Below, in pieces: positions 48,318-60,598 of a DNA stretch of 64,000 nucleotides. The notes under the pieces are model-generated. The model saw nothing but the letters and a program-made list of their open reading frames with translations, was not told the origin of the DNA and did not search any database. A program made the translations under genes and the position numbers. The DNA is from Heterostelium album PN500 (Eukaryota; Evosea; Eumycetozoa; Acytosteliales; Acytosteliaceae): positions 1,302,001 to 1,366,000 of the forward strand of contig NW_008805071.1 of assembly GCF_000004825.1 (NCBI RefSeq), written 5' to 3'. Position 1 is the first letter of the stretch. The number at the start of each line of letters is the position of its first letter.

Positions 48318-51079
48318 TTAAATATGTCTAGATATTGTTTCGTATGGTATTAATGGTGATGTCTTATCTAGTTCTATGGCAATTTTGAAACATTCCGATG
48401 CTCTTTCTATGTCACCTTTGGCTTTTAGGACGATACCGAGTTGGAACCAGGCGTAGTGCGATGTTGGGTCGTATGATCTCAAGATGGTGGTGAGATTGTT
48501 CTCGGCGAGCAAGAGGTCGTCGCCTGCCGAGAAGTGGTTGACAGCGATACGGATAGCGCTGTTGGTATGTGAGGGATCGATGGTAAGTGCTTTGTGATAG
48601 TTGGCGAGCGCATCGTTACGCAAGTCTTGCATCTCCAGGAGGTATCCCTGTTGGTAGTAGACGTCGGGGTTGGAGCCGCTAATGGTATCGGCCTGGGTAA
48701 GACACGCCGCTGCATCCTCAAACATCCGTTGTTGAATGAATGCCTCTGCTATTGCTAGCCAGAGTTGAACGCGACGGTTTGTTTCGCGATCGATCGAGTT
48801 TGATTGGTTGGAGGTGGTGGCGCGCACCTTGAGGATTTCGCGCGAACCCGGCGAGTTGAGAGGATCGTCGCCGACACCGTCCGACGACATAATCTCTGAG
48901 CGATGCGACGACTTTTGGTCGGCGGTTGTCGCCGAGCGAATATCGAACGACACGATGGAGGACGGTCCGCCCGACTGGTGACGGTTGCGCGGCACCGACT
49001 CTGTCTCGTCCCAGTCGTCGACCGATGTCAGTGTGTGGTTGGAGAGGTGTGACATCGCCGACTTGTAGGTTATCAGAGCTTGAGAACCGTCGTCCAACGC
49101 AATCTCTAGCTTCGCTTTGGTGAGGAGCAGCTCGATGTTGGTCGGCGACAGAGAGAGCGCGTGCTTGCAGACGCGGTACGCGAGCTCGTATGCCTTGTTC
49201 GAGGAGAGCAGCAGCGAGAGCAGATTCCAGCTGGACGGCTCGTCAGGGTTGATCGATAGCGACTCCTGTATGTACTTTAGACCGAGCGAAACCTCACGGA
49301 TATAAGCATAGACCAGTGCGAGATGATAGGAGATCTTGTAGTTGGACGCGTCGAAGCGGTATGCCAACAACAGGTTGTCCTTTGCGAGAATCTGGTTGCT
49401 CTGCTTCTCGTGTGACGACTTGCACTCGAGTGCTCTTCTCTCGTAGGCAACACCGATCAGCAGATATGCATTAGCCAGCTGCACACTATCGCCAACAGTC
49501 GAGTCGAGATGACCGATCGCCTGTTTCGCCAACATAATACCCTTAGAGAACTGGTTCAACTGATTAATACAAATCTTTGAACCCAACAATATCAAATCGA
49601 TATTGTTTGGTGTCAAAGCCAAACACTCTTCAATAATAAACAGCGATCTCTTATATTTACCGGCACAGTAGAGCGAGAGTGCCAATTGTGTCCATCTATG
49701 TACCTCTGTGAATTTAGATGTCAATGATCTTTCATAATTCTTAAAAACAATCGCGATTAACGTTAGTTAGTTAACATTATGTTTTAATCAAAAAAAAGTA
49801 TTTAGTTTGTAATCTACCTACTTCTACAATTGGATAATATTGTGCTTTTCTACAGTAACCCTGACAGAGATCGTCGTATATTAACATATCTTGATCGGTT
49901 ATAATAGATGATTGTGGATTCTGTTGTAATTGTGAATGTTGTAGTTGTTCAACGTGTAGAAGCGTTAGGAGTGACTCCTCAACCTGGTCAGCAGGAATGA
50001 AAAAGTGACCCGGTCTGATTTGTTGTTCACCGGCAGCATCCAGCACCGGTATATAAGATCTATCTGTTGTATTCCTCAGTAGCAACTCTCCCAATGTCAA
50101 CAATGCATATCTATAGCTCGATGCAGTCAATATAATTTGACTCGATAAACAATTTCTAAGTATTTTAACTGCTTCACCAATATTACTAAATTGATTATGA
50201 TATTTTAGTTTTGTTTAGTTAGTTAACTAGCTAGTTTGTTTGTATAGATGATTGATATCCAATCAAAGTGTGATAACACTTTACCCGAAATAACGATGTA
50301 TCATTGCAGAGTGAATGAATGCATCTATCACGAATGGTCTGGTGTAAACATCGATCGCTCGGAACGATTTGAAGTAACGAAAAGCAATATCGATGACATT
50401 CTCGTAGGATTGCAGTGCTTGTTCACTTTGTCCTTGACTCTCTTGACATTTACCCTTGATATTGAATGCCTGTAGCAATATATTAATCTTTCTGTAGTTC
50501 AATATCATCTCGTTGTTTGTATTCGTATATGGATTGACCAATCTCGATAGATCCTCCAATGCTTTCTTTGTATCATTTCTATTGTAATCAACATAACCTA
50601 GATATGCAATAACTTCCTACAAATAAAATAAACATACAAATTGTCAATATACTTGTACTTAAGTAAAAAACTCTAAATAACAACAACAACAACAGCAACA
50701 GTATTGCAATACATACTTGGTCATCTGGTTTAAGTAATGATGCTCTATCAAGCATTATTTGAGCGTCATGATAGTTCTCATCGGCTATATATCTCTCTGC
50801 ATTCACTAAACATTCTAGAATTTCATTATTTCTATTTGATCAAATGAATATATATAAAAGTATTAATTAATTAACATATGTAATAATAAGTATAAGAAAT
50901 GATATCAAGTCAAAGAAGATATGAAATGACATGATAAAAAACACATACGATGATGTAATCTTTGAGTACTTCTTTAACAATGATAATAAAGAAGCGAAAT
51001 CCTTATCGGATCTTGCTTTCTCGATATCAGCTTCAATAGCAATCAATTTCTTATTTCTAATTGATGCTGTTGTCGACAT
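48318..51079 (-). CDS. ttc7: TTC7, TPR scaffold of the PI4KIIIalpha complex
   Basis: Five exons, 51079-50949, 50831-50717, 50616-50285, 50185-49822 and 49739-48318, give 787 residues. The alpha-solenoid aligns end to end with human TTC7B: the N-terminal IEKARSDKDFASLLSLLKKY, an ALQSYENVIDIAFRYFKSF repeat, a VEESLLTLLHVEQL block equivalent to TEEALLLLLISE, FTEVHRWTQLALSLYCAGKY (human FEEFHLWYQFALSLMAAGKS), and final TPRs ending IELDKTSPLIPYETISRHI. TTC7/YPP1 binds EFR3 and hyccin and places PI 4-kinase alpha at the plasma membrane. The long Ser/Arg insert at about 48.8-49.0 kb lies where TTC7 has its variable loop. GC content there is the highest in the window. Confidence 0.95.
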
Positions 51080-51327
51080 CTTTTATCTTAATATTTTATT
51101 ACAAATATTTAATAATTAATAGTTTTTTAATTTTTAAGTTAAGAAAGTAATCATTCCAAAAGATGTCAGATTTTTTAATTTTTTTTTTGAACACACGCTC
51201 GTCAGATTTGTATAAAGCAAGGAAAACAACCAACCAATTAATTTAATTGTTAACCTTTTGTTTTTATGTTTTATTTATAATATAATGTTTATTCTTATAG
51301 CATAATATATGATCAATCAACTAGTTA

Positions 51328-52729
51328 TCATTGGTTGATTGTAGAATTCGATTGTTCATTCTCTGGCATTACAGATAAAACAAAAAGAGTATCAACCAAA
51401 ACATAGTTATCGTAATACTTATCACCCTCCGATATATATGGTGCCTTTGTGAACGATTCCGTTTTAAATCCTATTGGTTCAAATACATTGCTTATCATTG
51501 AGCTTATATATTCTTCAATTGAATTGTTATTTATCTATAGATAATTATTGTAATATAATAATTAAAAAGATGGTTAATATATTTTTGATCTAAACACACA
51601 ATAAGATTTAAGACTTAACTCTAAAGTTACTTTTCACTTACATTTAATTTCTCGAATGGTTTATTATTATTTCCACCAAATTCTACATAAGGCTTGAAAG
51701 GATAGACAACGGCCAACAAAAGTCTACCACCCGGTTTAATAAACTGTTTCATTTGTTGCAGCAGAGTGATCGGTCTCTCACATCTATCCAAAACATTCAA
51801 ACAAGACACAACATCGAAGCTGTTTCTTCTATCTTCTAATTCTTTACAACCTTCTAAATCTGTACAATAAATTGCTCTATCATTATTATAAATAACCACA
51901 TTAATAAACAAATCATAACAACAGATCTATATCTTATCGTTATCTTATCTTACGTTATTCCTTTTTTCTTTAAACTATATATCATTCCACTCGATGCTTC
52001 AGTAGCAACCACCTCTTTGAACATCGGTTGTAATTGCTGAGTGGTTGCACCACAACCCGATCCAACATCCAACAAACTTGAATATCTAACCAATGATTTT
52101 ATACTACTATCACCACCACCACCACCACCATCATTGTTATTATCATTGTTGTTATTCTCAGTGTTTGATGTCAACAATGGTGAAGATGTTGATGAAGGTT
52201 GTCTGAATAACAATCTATATTGATCGGTTGAAAGTATGAACATGTTACCCATTCCGATGTAACCCATTGAGTCTGTTTTCGTGTAGTACCACATCATCAG
52301 CCAGTTTAGACCGCTAGTCACTGCATTCCAACGAGGTGTCTTTATGATGAACTGGCAGGTCTCTTGGTCAAAGCTGGTCTGTACGAATCGTGATGCATGG
52401 TCATATTTAAAGTTCTCTGGGTGTTTTATATGATAGTATTTCGAGTACTCTCTCTTTAGCTTATTGAACAGTGCAGGTGAACTCGCTCGATTGTCCTCCT
52501 TCATCAACTCCATCGCCAAATTCCTTAGTGATCTCATTCTATCCAATAAATAAACTGTATTCTCTACAATGTATAATAATTTATTATCACTAAAACTAAT
52601 ACTACTACTATTATCGATTATTATGTTGTTATCACTGCTATTGTTATTGTTATTATTATAAAAACTCCACCATAAAAAGTTTGAAAAAATAATACAAAGA
52701 ATGATTGAAAACAAAAAAGATAATTTCAT
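51328..52729 (-). CDS. mettl9: METTL9 / DREV family protein-histidine methyltransferase
   Basis: Three exons, 52729-51954, 51876-51642 and 51534-51328, give 405 residues. The N-terminus (MKLSFLFSIILCIIFSNFLW) is a signal peptide or anchor. Then come an Asn/Ser insert and the family block FNKLKREYSKYYHIKHPENF. The SAM site SLLDVGSGCGATTQQL, FDVVSCLNVLDRCERPITLL and RLLLAVVYPFKPYVEFGGN are diagnostic for METTL9, which methylates the N-pi (pros) atom of His in HxH motifs of proteins in secretory compartments and mitochondria. The C-terminal FEPIGFKTESFTKAPYISEG and DTLFVL complete the fold. A second insert (Asn/Asp/Gly) precedes the SAM motif. Confidence 0.95.
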
Positions 52730-53594
52730 TTTTTTTTCTTTCTTGTTGAAAAACGACAAACAAAATTTTAGAAATTTCAAATCTCACTTTTATTTGTTTA
52801 GTCAGATCTCCCTATTTGGTCAGAACGAAGTGGTTGTCAGAGTGTCAAAAAGAGAGTGGAGTGGAGACTTGAGAGAAACTTCGTAAATAATAATCAATTG
52901 ATTTATTTATTAAATATGGAATTAAAAAGAAAAGAAATAAATTTAATAAATTTTAATTTGACTAAACCAATTTAATTTTTGTTAAAAGTATAATTTATTG
53001 AATATTGATATATATTAATATTATATAGTCAGAAAGATCATCATATGTTTCTTTACAATCTTTTTCCTATCAGTTTGTTAACTGATTGACAGGCGTCAAC
53101 TTTGGTTAGGAGTAAGACAAAACTGATTTGAAATTAACTCTAAAAGTAATCATTAAAGATTTATCTCTCTGACAAAAAAACTTATAAATAAAAATATTTC
53201 TTGAAATCAACAACAATAATACAATTTCCATACCTTTCTTAATGTATTATCGACTCAAGATCAATAAATTTCAAAATGGTGATATTAATATAGTTTAATT
53301 TCTGATACAATTGTATTTATTAACTGTCTCTATAGGAGTTTTATAAGCTTATAAAACTATCGTTGAAAATTTTATTTTATTGTTGATGAGATGATGATGA
53401 TGATCTTTCTGACTATATATATATTTATATTCAAATATTAATTAATAATTCAATATTCAATTAATTAATTATTAATATCATCGAGTGATCAGGTTTTTTC
53501 ATTTGACGTTTTTTTTTTTATTTTTAGTTTTTAGTAAATTTTGATAGATATCTATGATCATTTCATTTCATTTTCATAAATTAAAATTAAAAAG
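52730..53594. other. Divergent spacer between METTL9 and PPR genes
   Basis: AT-rich, with a more even patch at 52800-52880 and a 22-bp perfect palindrome at 53337-53358. No coding region or RNA gene was recognised. Confidence 0.5.
53337..53358. promoter_or_regulatory. 22-bp perfect palindrome upstream of the PPR gene
   Basis: The half site is AGTTTTATAAG with its exact complement and no spacer. It lies about 240 bp before the PPR start codon. It could bind a dimeric factor or extrude as a hairpin; function is unknown. Confidence 0.4.
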
Positions 53595-55663
53595 ATGTTG
53601 TTAAATTATATACATAGAAATGGTTTTAATAGATTTTTGTTGGTAAAACAACAACCTCAACTTACATCATCATCATATATAACACAACAACAAATTACTA
53701 GTAATAATAGATGTTTCAATACATCCACCACCACTTCAAATGTAAAACCAAAAATCAATAGTTTTAGTAATAGTAGTAATAATAAACTTCAAAGACCATC
53801 ATTCTCTGAGCAAAAGGGAATGACAATAGATTCCATCAAATTTTCATCGATCGACTTCAAATCGTTGATCAACAATAACAAACTAGTCGATTATATATTG
53901 GGATTCTACTTGAATTCACCAACAAAAGATAAAAAAGAATTGAATGAATTGTATGTTTTAGACAGAAACAAATTGTTTTGGAAATGAATCATAATTCTGA
54001 TTGAGAAAACTAACTAACTGTATTGTTTCCATTTCATTACACAAATAGGATCGATTTCTTTTTGAAATCAAATAATAAAGCATTGGTATCTATTGAGTTG
54101 TTTCATGCGTTGGAGAAAGTAGGATTTCTCAATGACAATATATTTGCGATCAACAGATTCATGGAGTTTTTCAAGAGTGTTGTGGCCGTTGGACGTCTGG
54201 CGAAAGGTGGCCAAGTCAACGAGTCCGGAGTAGCATCGGACATGCTGCTCACCATCTGGACAAAACTGGAGAGCGATCATTTCAAAGTGAAGCCAAACAT
54301 CAAGTCGTACAACATGATATTCGAATACTTTTTGGATGCAAAACAATTGGACAATGCCGACACTATTATTAGCTACTTGAAGAAGTCGCAGCTTGCATTC
54401 TCCAACCACACAGTCGATCTGTGTATTCGTTACTACTTGGATAAAGGCGTGGTAGAGAAAGCTGTCGATTTCATGAAGAAATTGAAACCAGAGGCACTCG
54501 ATCACTACGCCTGGGTGATGAAGCGTATCATCCCGATGTGTTTCAGTAAGAGTTCGAAAGAGTTGGCCGTCTCACTGGTCGACCAGTATCGTAGCACCAT
54601 TCCAAAGATGTTTGGATGCGATGAGATATCGCTGGTTTTCAACTATTTGATCGAGCGAGACGCACAGGATCTACTGGATTCCTGGGAGAGCTCGCTCGCC
54701 AATGTCCACGGATACAATAGGCTGATGAGCGCGTACATGGAGGCGGGAAAAGTTGAGAAAGTCACCACGCTGTTTGCCCGCATGCAAGAGAACAGTATTG
54801 CACCGAACGAGTACACCTATGCTATATTTATTCACCACTACTCAAAGGCTGGACATAAACCTCACACCCAGACTTGGATCGACAGTTACTTTGCAAACAT
54901 AACGGCACCCTCAAACACCATGCTCTTCATGATCATGGAGCACTACAGAAAGGTCAATTACTACAAGGGAATGGCGAAAGCAGCACGTATACTCTGTAAC
55001 TTACCAAATATCTATGACATCACCAACGTTATCATCTATCTAGCGAAAATCGATGGCTATGTAAATTGGTTCACCACCGACATGCAGCCGCTGATCGACG
55101 CGCACGAACAACAAAAAGAGAAGAAGGAAAACAACTACTATCAATTGCAGTGTCCACCCACTCGTGAAGTGATTTGGAATGTGCTGGACGATAAGCGCTT
55201 CGAGATTCAAAAGGGTAAGGTCATCGGCCAGTTGATACAACACTACCTCTATGACAACGACTACAAGAACGCGATCCAGTTGAACAAGCAGCGTTTCGAG
55301 CAGTGCGCTATGAAACCAAACACATTCATCGTGTCGGCGTTCTGGGCATATCACAAGATCTACGACCAACCGGAGCTCGAAGAGTACTGGAGGAATCAAG
55401 CGAATCTCTTGAAGATCAACTTGGACTCGGAACACTCGATGGCGGCCATCGATTACTTTAAGAAATACGACGTCGCCGAAAAGACTGCTGCCCTCGAGAA
55501 ATTCAGCCAGGCATTCGATATCAAGATTGATTACACCGACGATCAAATCAAATCTCGTGACTCATTACTCCTCAAAAAGTATTATGAACACGAACAATTA
55601 AAACACGAAAGAGAAGAGAGTAGAAAAGCTGCTGGACAAAATAAACAAAAAATAAATAGATAG
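53595..55663 (+). CDS. Mitochondrial pentatricopeptide-repeat protein
   Basis: Two exons, 53595-53950 and 54049-55663, give 656 residues. The N-terminus (MLLNYIHRNGFNRFLLVKQ) is basic, without acidic residues and amphipathic: a typical mitochondrial presequence. PPR units are visible: KPNIKSYNMIFEYFLDAKQL DN, then VHGYNRLMSAYMEAGKVEKV followed by TTLFARMQENSIAPNEYTYA and IFIHHYSKAGHK. The rest is more degenerate helical repeat. PPR proteins bind organellar RNA to control processing, stability or translation; the RNA target is unknown. A Lys/Glu-rich coil ends the protein. It converges on the ankyrin gene with a 59-bp gap. Confidence 0.88.
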
Positions 55664-55722
55664 ATAGATAGATAGATAAATAGTATTACTATTTTATTGT
55701 TTATAAAGTTATTACATTATTA

Positions 55723-57981
55723 CTATGGTTCTAAATCATTGGTTGGTAAATTCGATAGATAATCCCATATACTGAATCTACTTTTGCTTAGCGCAAGTGT
55801 CATTAGTTCAGAGTGTAACCGTTTAGTTAGTTTTATATATTTTAGTTGAATGAGTAGGACTTCAAGTGATTTCGATGCTAAAAGAGTATGTCCAGAGAAT
55901 ATGATTGGTGACTGCTCTTCACTGTTATTATAATTACTATTATTACTATTGTTGTATACATCCAAAAGAATCATTAATGAATCTACCAAATCTTCGAAAA
56001 TTATTTCATGGATTAGGCTTTCAGAAGGTTTGAATAGATGACAGTATCGTTTACTTAGTAGCAGTGTAAGTATACCTCTATTTCTTGCCATTGATATTTC
56101 CAAGTCGATTGGCTTTTCATTGGGTGGAATGTATCGCCCCAATAGATACTCTAGTATTTCCAGTCTTCCTTTTGCCGCATACAATGAAATGGTACATGGC
56201 AAAACAGACAAACCCGGGAATCGTTTGTCCAGATATACTATCATATCGATATCTTTCAAATCCACAATAACTTCAATGATGTAGAGCTCAGCTCGAATGT
56301 TTAACTCCTCCACCAAGTATTTGGCAGTCTCAAAGTTGGAGACTCTCAACACATATCGATGGACATCATAGCCTTTGCCAACCAAGTATTTCAATATATC
56401 CAAACGTCCTTTACTTGCAGCTCGTAAAGAATAGTTCTCACTGTTTGGCAACGGTTGATATTGTTGCTCGAAGAACTTGAAAATCTCCAGGGAATGCTCT
56501 GCCAACAAATCGTTGAAACCGCCCACATTAAACTTTATGTTGTGAGCTGTTAGCAACTTTACTTTCGCCAAGAGAATAGCAGGACTTAATTGCAGATTAT
56601 TTAATCGCTCCAACGTCTTTGGGAACATCCATTTATGTTCGTTAAGCAGATACTCCAATGTTTCTAAACCGCAACTATCCACAGCTGCACTAGCAAGAAT
56701 CTTACCACTTCCCTCACTCCGTATTTGTTTGGTCACCCAACGTATCGATAGCAAAAGTTGAACGATCGCGAGTTGTCCAGCGCTGATTGCACTCATCAGC
56801 ATGTAAGGCATAGTTGTCTCAACATGCACTTGAAATCGCTTTTTATTCTCAAGCATATATTGGAGCACATCGAGTCGACCATTCTTACAAACTTCACTAC
56901 TCATTGATTTTCCAGGTATATACTTTGCAGTATCGAAAAGGAAGCGTATCATCTCTAGACTCGCGTATCTAGCAGCGGTCGACGTCACAATATTGTTCTC
57001 CTCGCTGTTTGACGGTTTGTTTAGCAACTTTTGTGAGTGTAGATACTTCAAAACATCGAGACGTCCATGCTTAATAACTCCAGATACCGCACTTTCCGAG
57101 CAGTCAGCATGCAGCGTCTTTCTAGCAATCCGGATCGCCTCGAAATGACGATCGCTAAACAGCTCCGCTTGACAAGCACCGTCGATTGCCTGACGTGTAA
57201 ATCCATCGATTCGATTCTCCAGAATATACTGTACACACTCCACTGCACCGGCGCCAACCGCTCTATCCAACACAGCATATGTGAATATCACCTTATTATC
57301 AAACATAGATTTGACGCGGTTGTTCTTGTCGACATCACCGTTTAGCTCCACTTTAAAAGCATTGTCATAGTAGTGAACATCACTTTCATTTAGCAATCTC
57401 TGATGATAGCGATAAAAGAATATGAGAGTTTCCAGCTGATTGGCGGCTGCCGCTTCCACTGGTGGAAGTCGACCGATTCTAACATTCGGATAGTTTGAGA
57501 GCATATGCCAAATGATATCTAGACGTCCACGCGCAGCAGCACTACAGTAACAACTGGCAGACACTGAATATCTATAGTTATTCATCAGGTATTTAACCAA
57601 TGAGAAATCGACACCGACTGCAGACTCGATCGCTTTACAAATAACAGAACTTGTTATAGGCAATTGAAATCCACCACCACTGCTCTTCTTATCATTCTCC
57701 ACCAGTTGATATATTAATGTTTCGTAACGTAGTGGATTCGATACAATATATTCTAGAGATCTGACCGTCCAATACTCTATAGCATCGAATGACCAATGTC
57801 CATTGATACACTCTATTCTCTCAATGAGCTTACTCTCAACTAGACAATCTATATACTGAAGTTCTCTTGATTTCCAAATACATCTAAACTTTGAGTGTAC
57901 ACTATGAACATGTTTAACAATCAAACTTTTCAAATATTTATTTCTGATTAAACTGAAAAACAATCTATCTATATCATTCAT
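55723..57981 (-). CDS. Ankyrin-repeat protein of the large dictyostelid family
   Basis: A single exon of 752 residues. Following an N-terminal module (FFSLIRNKYLKSLIVKHVHS) there are at least eight degenerate ankyrin repeats recognised by the recurring GRLDILKYL / GRLEILEYLL cores (for example RLDIIWHMLSNY, GRLDVLKYLHSQK, GRLDVLQYMLENK, GRLDILKYLVGKGYDVHRYV). This architecture, without a catalytic domain, matches a family greatly expanded in dictyostelids. The N-terminal module resembles the F-box-like or helical lead of that family, but I cannot prove an F-box. Partners are unknown. Protein binding, perhaps as ubiquitin-ligase adaptor, is inference. Confidence 0.85.
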   Translation of the reverse strand: MNDIDRLFFSLIRNKYLKSLIVKHVHSVHSKFRCIWKSRELQYIDCLVESKLIERIECINGHWSFDAIEYWTVRSLEYIVSNPLRYETLIYQLVENDKKSSGGGFQLPITSSVICKAIESAVGVDFSLVKYLMNNYRYSVSASCYCSAAARGRLDIIWHMLSNYPNVRIGRLPPVEAAAANQLETLIFFYRYHQRLLNESDVHYYDNAFKVELNGDVDKNNRVKSMFDNKVIFTYAVLDRAVGAGAVECVQYILENRIDGFTRQAIDGACQAELFSDRHFEAIRIARKTLHADCSESAVSGVIKHGRLDVLKYLHSQKLLNKPSNSEENNIVTSTAARYASLEMIRFLFDTAKYIPGKSMSSEVCKNGRLDVLQYMLENKKRFQVHVETTMPYMLMSAISAGQLAIVQLLLSIRWVTKQIRSEGSGKILASAAVDSCGLETLEYLLNEHKWMFPKTLERLNNLQLSPAILLAKVKLLTAHNIKFNVGGFNDLLAEHSLEIFKFFEQQYQPLPNSENYSLRAASKGRLDILKYLVGKGYDVHRYVLRVSNFETAKYLVEELNIRAELYIIEVIVDLKDIDMIVYLDKRFPGLSVLPCTISLYAAKGRLEILEYLLGRYIPPNEKPIDLEISMARNRGILTLLLSKRYCHLFKPSESLIHEIIFEDLVDSLMILLDVYNNSNNSNYNNSEEQSPIIFSGHTLLASKSLEVLLIQLKYIKLTKRLHSELMTLALSKSRFSIWDYLSNLPTNDLEP

Positions 57982-58786
57982 TATTAATTTAACTATATAT
58001 AGATAACAAATAAACTTAAATATTACATTATACTAAATAAAAAAATAAAAAATAAAAAAAATAAAATAAAGATAAAGTTGTTTTTTTTGTTTTTTTTTTT
58101 TGTAACCTTTTTATAATACACTAATTGATTATTTCCAATGAAGTTCTGATATTTTTGAATTGTTTACAAATTTACAATTTAAAACAACTTTTTTTTTTTT
58201 TAGCAAAATAATTTGGGCAATTTGGTTGGTATCACGATGTTAAAAGGAACATCGGATTATTCCAAATGTTAACTTTTCGATTGCAATTAAAAATCAGTTA
58301 TAAAAATAAACAAAGCATCGGAATATCTGAATCAGTTTTTTTTGTGTGTGGAAAAATAAAAAAAATAAAACCCCTTCATGAATGTTTAATGCATTGTTGT
58401 TTTTTTAAACAAAGTGTAAAAGTTATATTTTTTTTCTTGCTATAGTCTTTTATTATTTATTTTATCAACAGACCACTACTTGTGTGTGCACCACCTCACT
58501 CTCTCTCTATATTATAAATAAAATCAGACTGAAGAACTGACAGGACTTTAGATCAAATGCCTTGAATATTTTATAAATAATATTATATATATATAGATAC
58601 TACCACCAACTACTACTTTTAAATATAATCTATCTATTTATTTAATTGATATGTTTCTCTAAATCTATCTAACTATTTCTTAAAAATAAATAAAAAAGAT
58701 AAGAATAGAAGAGTAGTTCTATAAATAGAATACATAATAATAATATTCACTTTAGTTTGGTTGAGCATCAACAAAATATTAAAACA
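57982..58786. other. Divergent spacer between ankyrin and CorA genes
   Basis: AT-rich with several poly-A/T runs. The motif CATCGGA recurs at about 58251 and 58317 in a more complex patch (58210-58340). No coding stretch was seen. Confidence 0.45.
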
Positions 58787-60318
58787 ATGGAATTACAACC
58801 TTTGAATCAATCGGGAACATCCATTTCAAACTCGACATCATCCGATAATCAAAATCAAAATCATAACAATGATATTAATAATAATAATAGTACAATTATT
58901 TTAGATAATAATAATAGTAAAAATAATAACTGTAGTAGTAGTAGTATAACTAATAGTTGTATGAATTCACCACCTGTTTCCTCTTCGCATGTGTGTACGA
59001 CTTCAACTTCAACTTCATCTCTATCTTCACCTTCACAACAAGCACAACAACCACAGCAGAATGTCAGTACACTTATAATGCCAACTGGTAGCGATACAAT
59101 ACAAAGAACCATTGAGAAAGATATAATGCTATCACTTGGTAAGCATGTTGTTGTGACCTCCACAGTTAGCAATCCAGCTCTAAAGTCATTCTCTGAAATC
59201 ATTGGTATATACATATAAAATGGAATTGGTTTAGAAAACAATAAATACTAACTTGATAATAATAGAATTTATAAAAGAGAAGAAAGATTGCCAAAACTCA
59301 AGCATTCACTATTGGATAGAGTTACAATCATTGAATGAAGATGAAATAACAGAGATATGTGAATTGCTTGGTGTTCATAGCTTGACAATCAGTGATATCA
59401 ATAAACGTGGTAAGTAAAACGTGTTAAGAATTTACACTTTGAACCATGAGAAAGTTCAATTACTAATTATTGTAAATTATTATTATTATCGTAATATTAG
59501 AAACAAGAGAGAAATGTGAATTCTTTTCAAATCATTTGTTTGTGGTTGTCAATGAGATTCACTATGAAGATGGATCCAATAATTTGGTGTCGGGATGTCT
59601 CAACCTGTTGTTGTTTAAGAATATGATATTTACGATCCACCAGAAACCACTGATCAGTACATCACAGGTGATGAGAATGATCAAGTATTCACCGTCTGGA
59701 ATGCTTCCTTCGGCCGCCTGGATCATCTATGCCTATCTCGATTGTATCGCAGATATCTACATTGACTTGGTCGACAAGCTGATGTTGGAGGTGCAGTCAC
59801 TCGATGAACTGCTACTGGTGCTCAGTGGACTGAAGCAAAACGAACTATTCACCCGTATCGGTATGGCGGGTCGTCGTGTGATCTCGCTGCACAGCGGTGT
59901 CTTTGGCAAGAGTGAAATCATCTCGGGTCTGCTACGGGACGAGAAACTGGTGCCGTCCAACATGTTCCGATACCTGAGAAACGTTCAGGATCACGTCTAT
60001 CGAATGCTCCAGAAACTGACACTCTCGCAGCGTCTGCTGGCCAACATCAACAACATCTACATGGCGAGAATGTCGCTCGAGGTATCGCAGTCGTCCAACC
60101 TGGTGAACCGAAGCATGCGTAAATTCACTGCGGTGAGCATCATCTTTATTCCACTTTCGTTGATCACCGGTGTCTTTGGTATGAATGTCCGACTACCCGC
60201 CATGGTTGGACATTACCCAGGTGGCGATGATTACTATTTCTTCATTGGACTCATGTTGGTTATGTTTTTCTTTGGTGTTGGTTCAGCCATCTTCTTTAGA
60301 AGGAGTGGATGGTTTTAA
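58787..60318 (+). CDS. CorA-family magnesium / divalent cation channel
   Basis: Three exons, 58787-59204, 59266-59409 and 59501-60318, give 459 residues. A low-complexity Asn/Ser/Gln N-terminus precedes the CorA domain (IHYWIELQSLNEDEITEICE, FFSNHLFVVVNEIHYEDGS, LNLLLFKNMIFTIHQKP). The long helix includes SLHSGVFGKSEIISGLLR. Two C-terminal membrane helices flank the selectivity motif Gly-Met-Asn at 414-416 (ITGVFGMNVRLP). The second helix is FFIGLMLVMFFFGVGSAIFF. It is a pentameric Mg channel by family; whether it sits in plasma membrane, vacuole or mitochondria is not evident, and there is no clear presequence. It is closer to fungal Alr-like and protist CorA than to Mrs2, judged from the loop and GMN context. 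Confidence 0.92.
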
Positions 60319-60598
60319 ATAGCTCGATAAAATATTATCAATAATAAAACAAAACAAAACCAAACAATTTCAAATTTATTTATATCAAATTAAAAATAAG
60401 TAAAGTATTCGAATCTCATTTAGTTTGGAACAATCGGAATCAATTGAATTGAGTCAAAGTCAAATAAATTCCCAATCAGACCAACCAATCGTTAATTGCA
60501 AAAAAAAAAATTTTTTTTTCTTTCCTTTTATATATTTATTGGTTATTAATTTATTTATAATTAAAAGATTAACAATCTAAATAAAGAGAATATATAGA

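Noticed and set aside
48318-51079. Reading the five TTC7 exons as several separate TPR genes
   Set aside because: All splice phases close and the joined protein aligns end to end with TTC7B.
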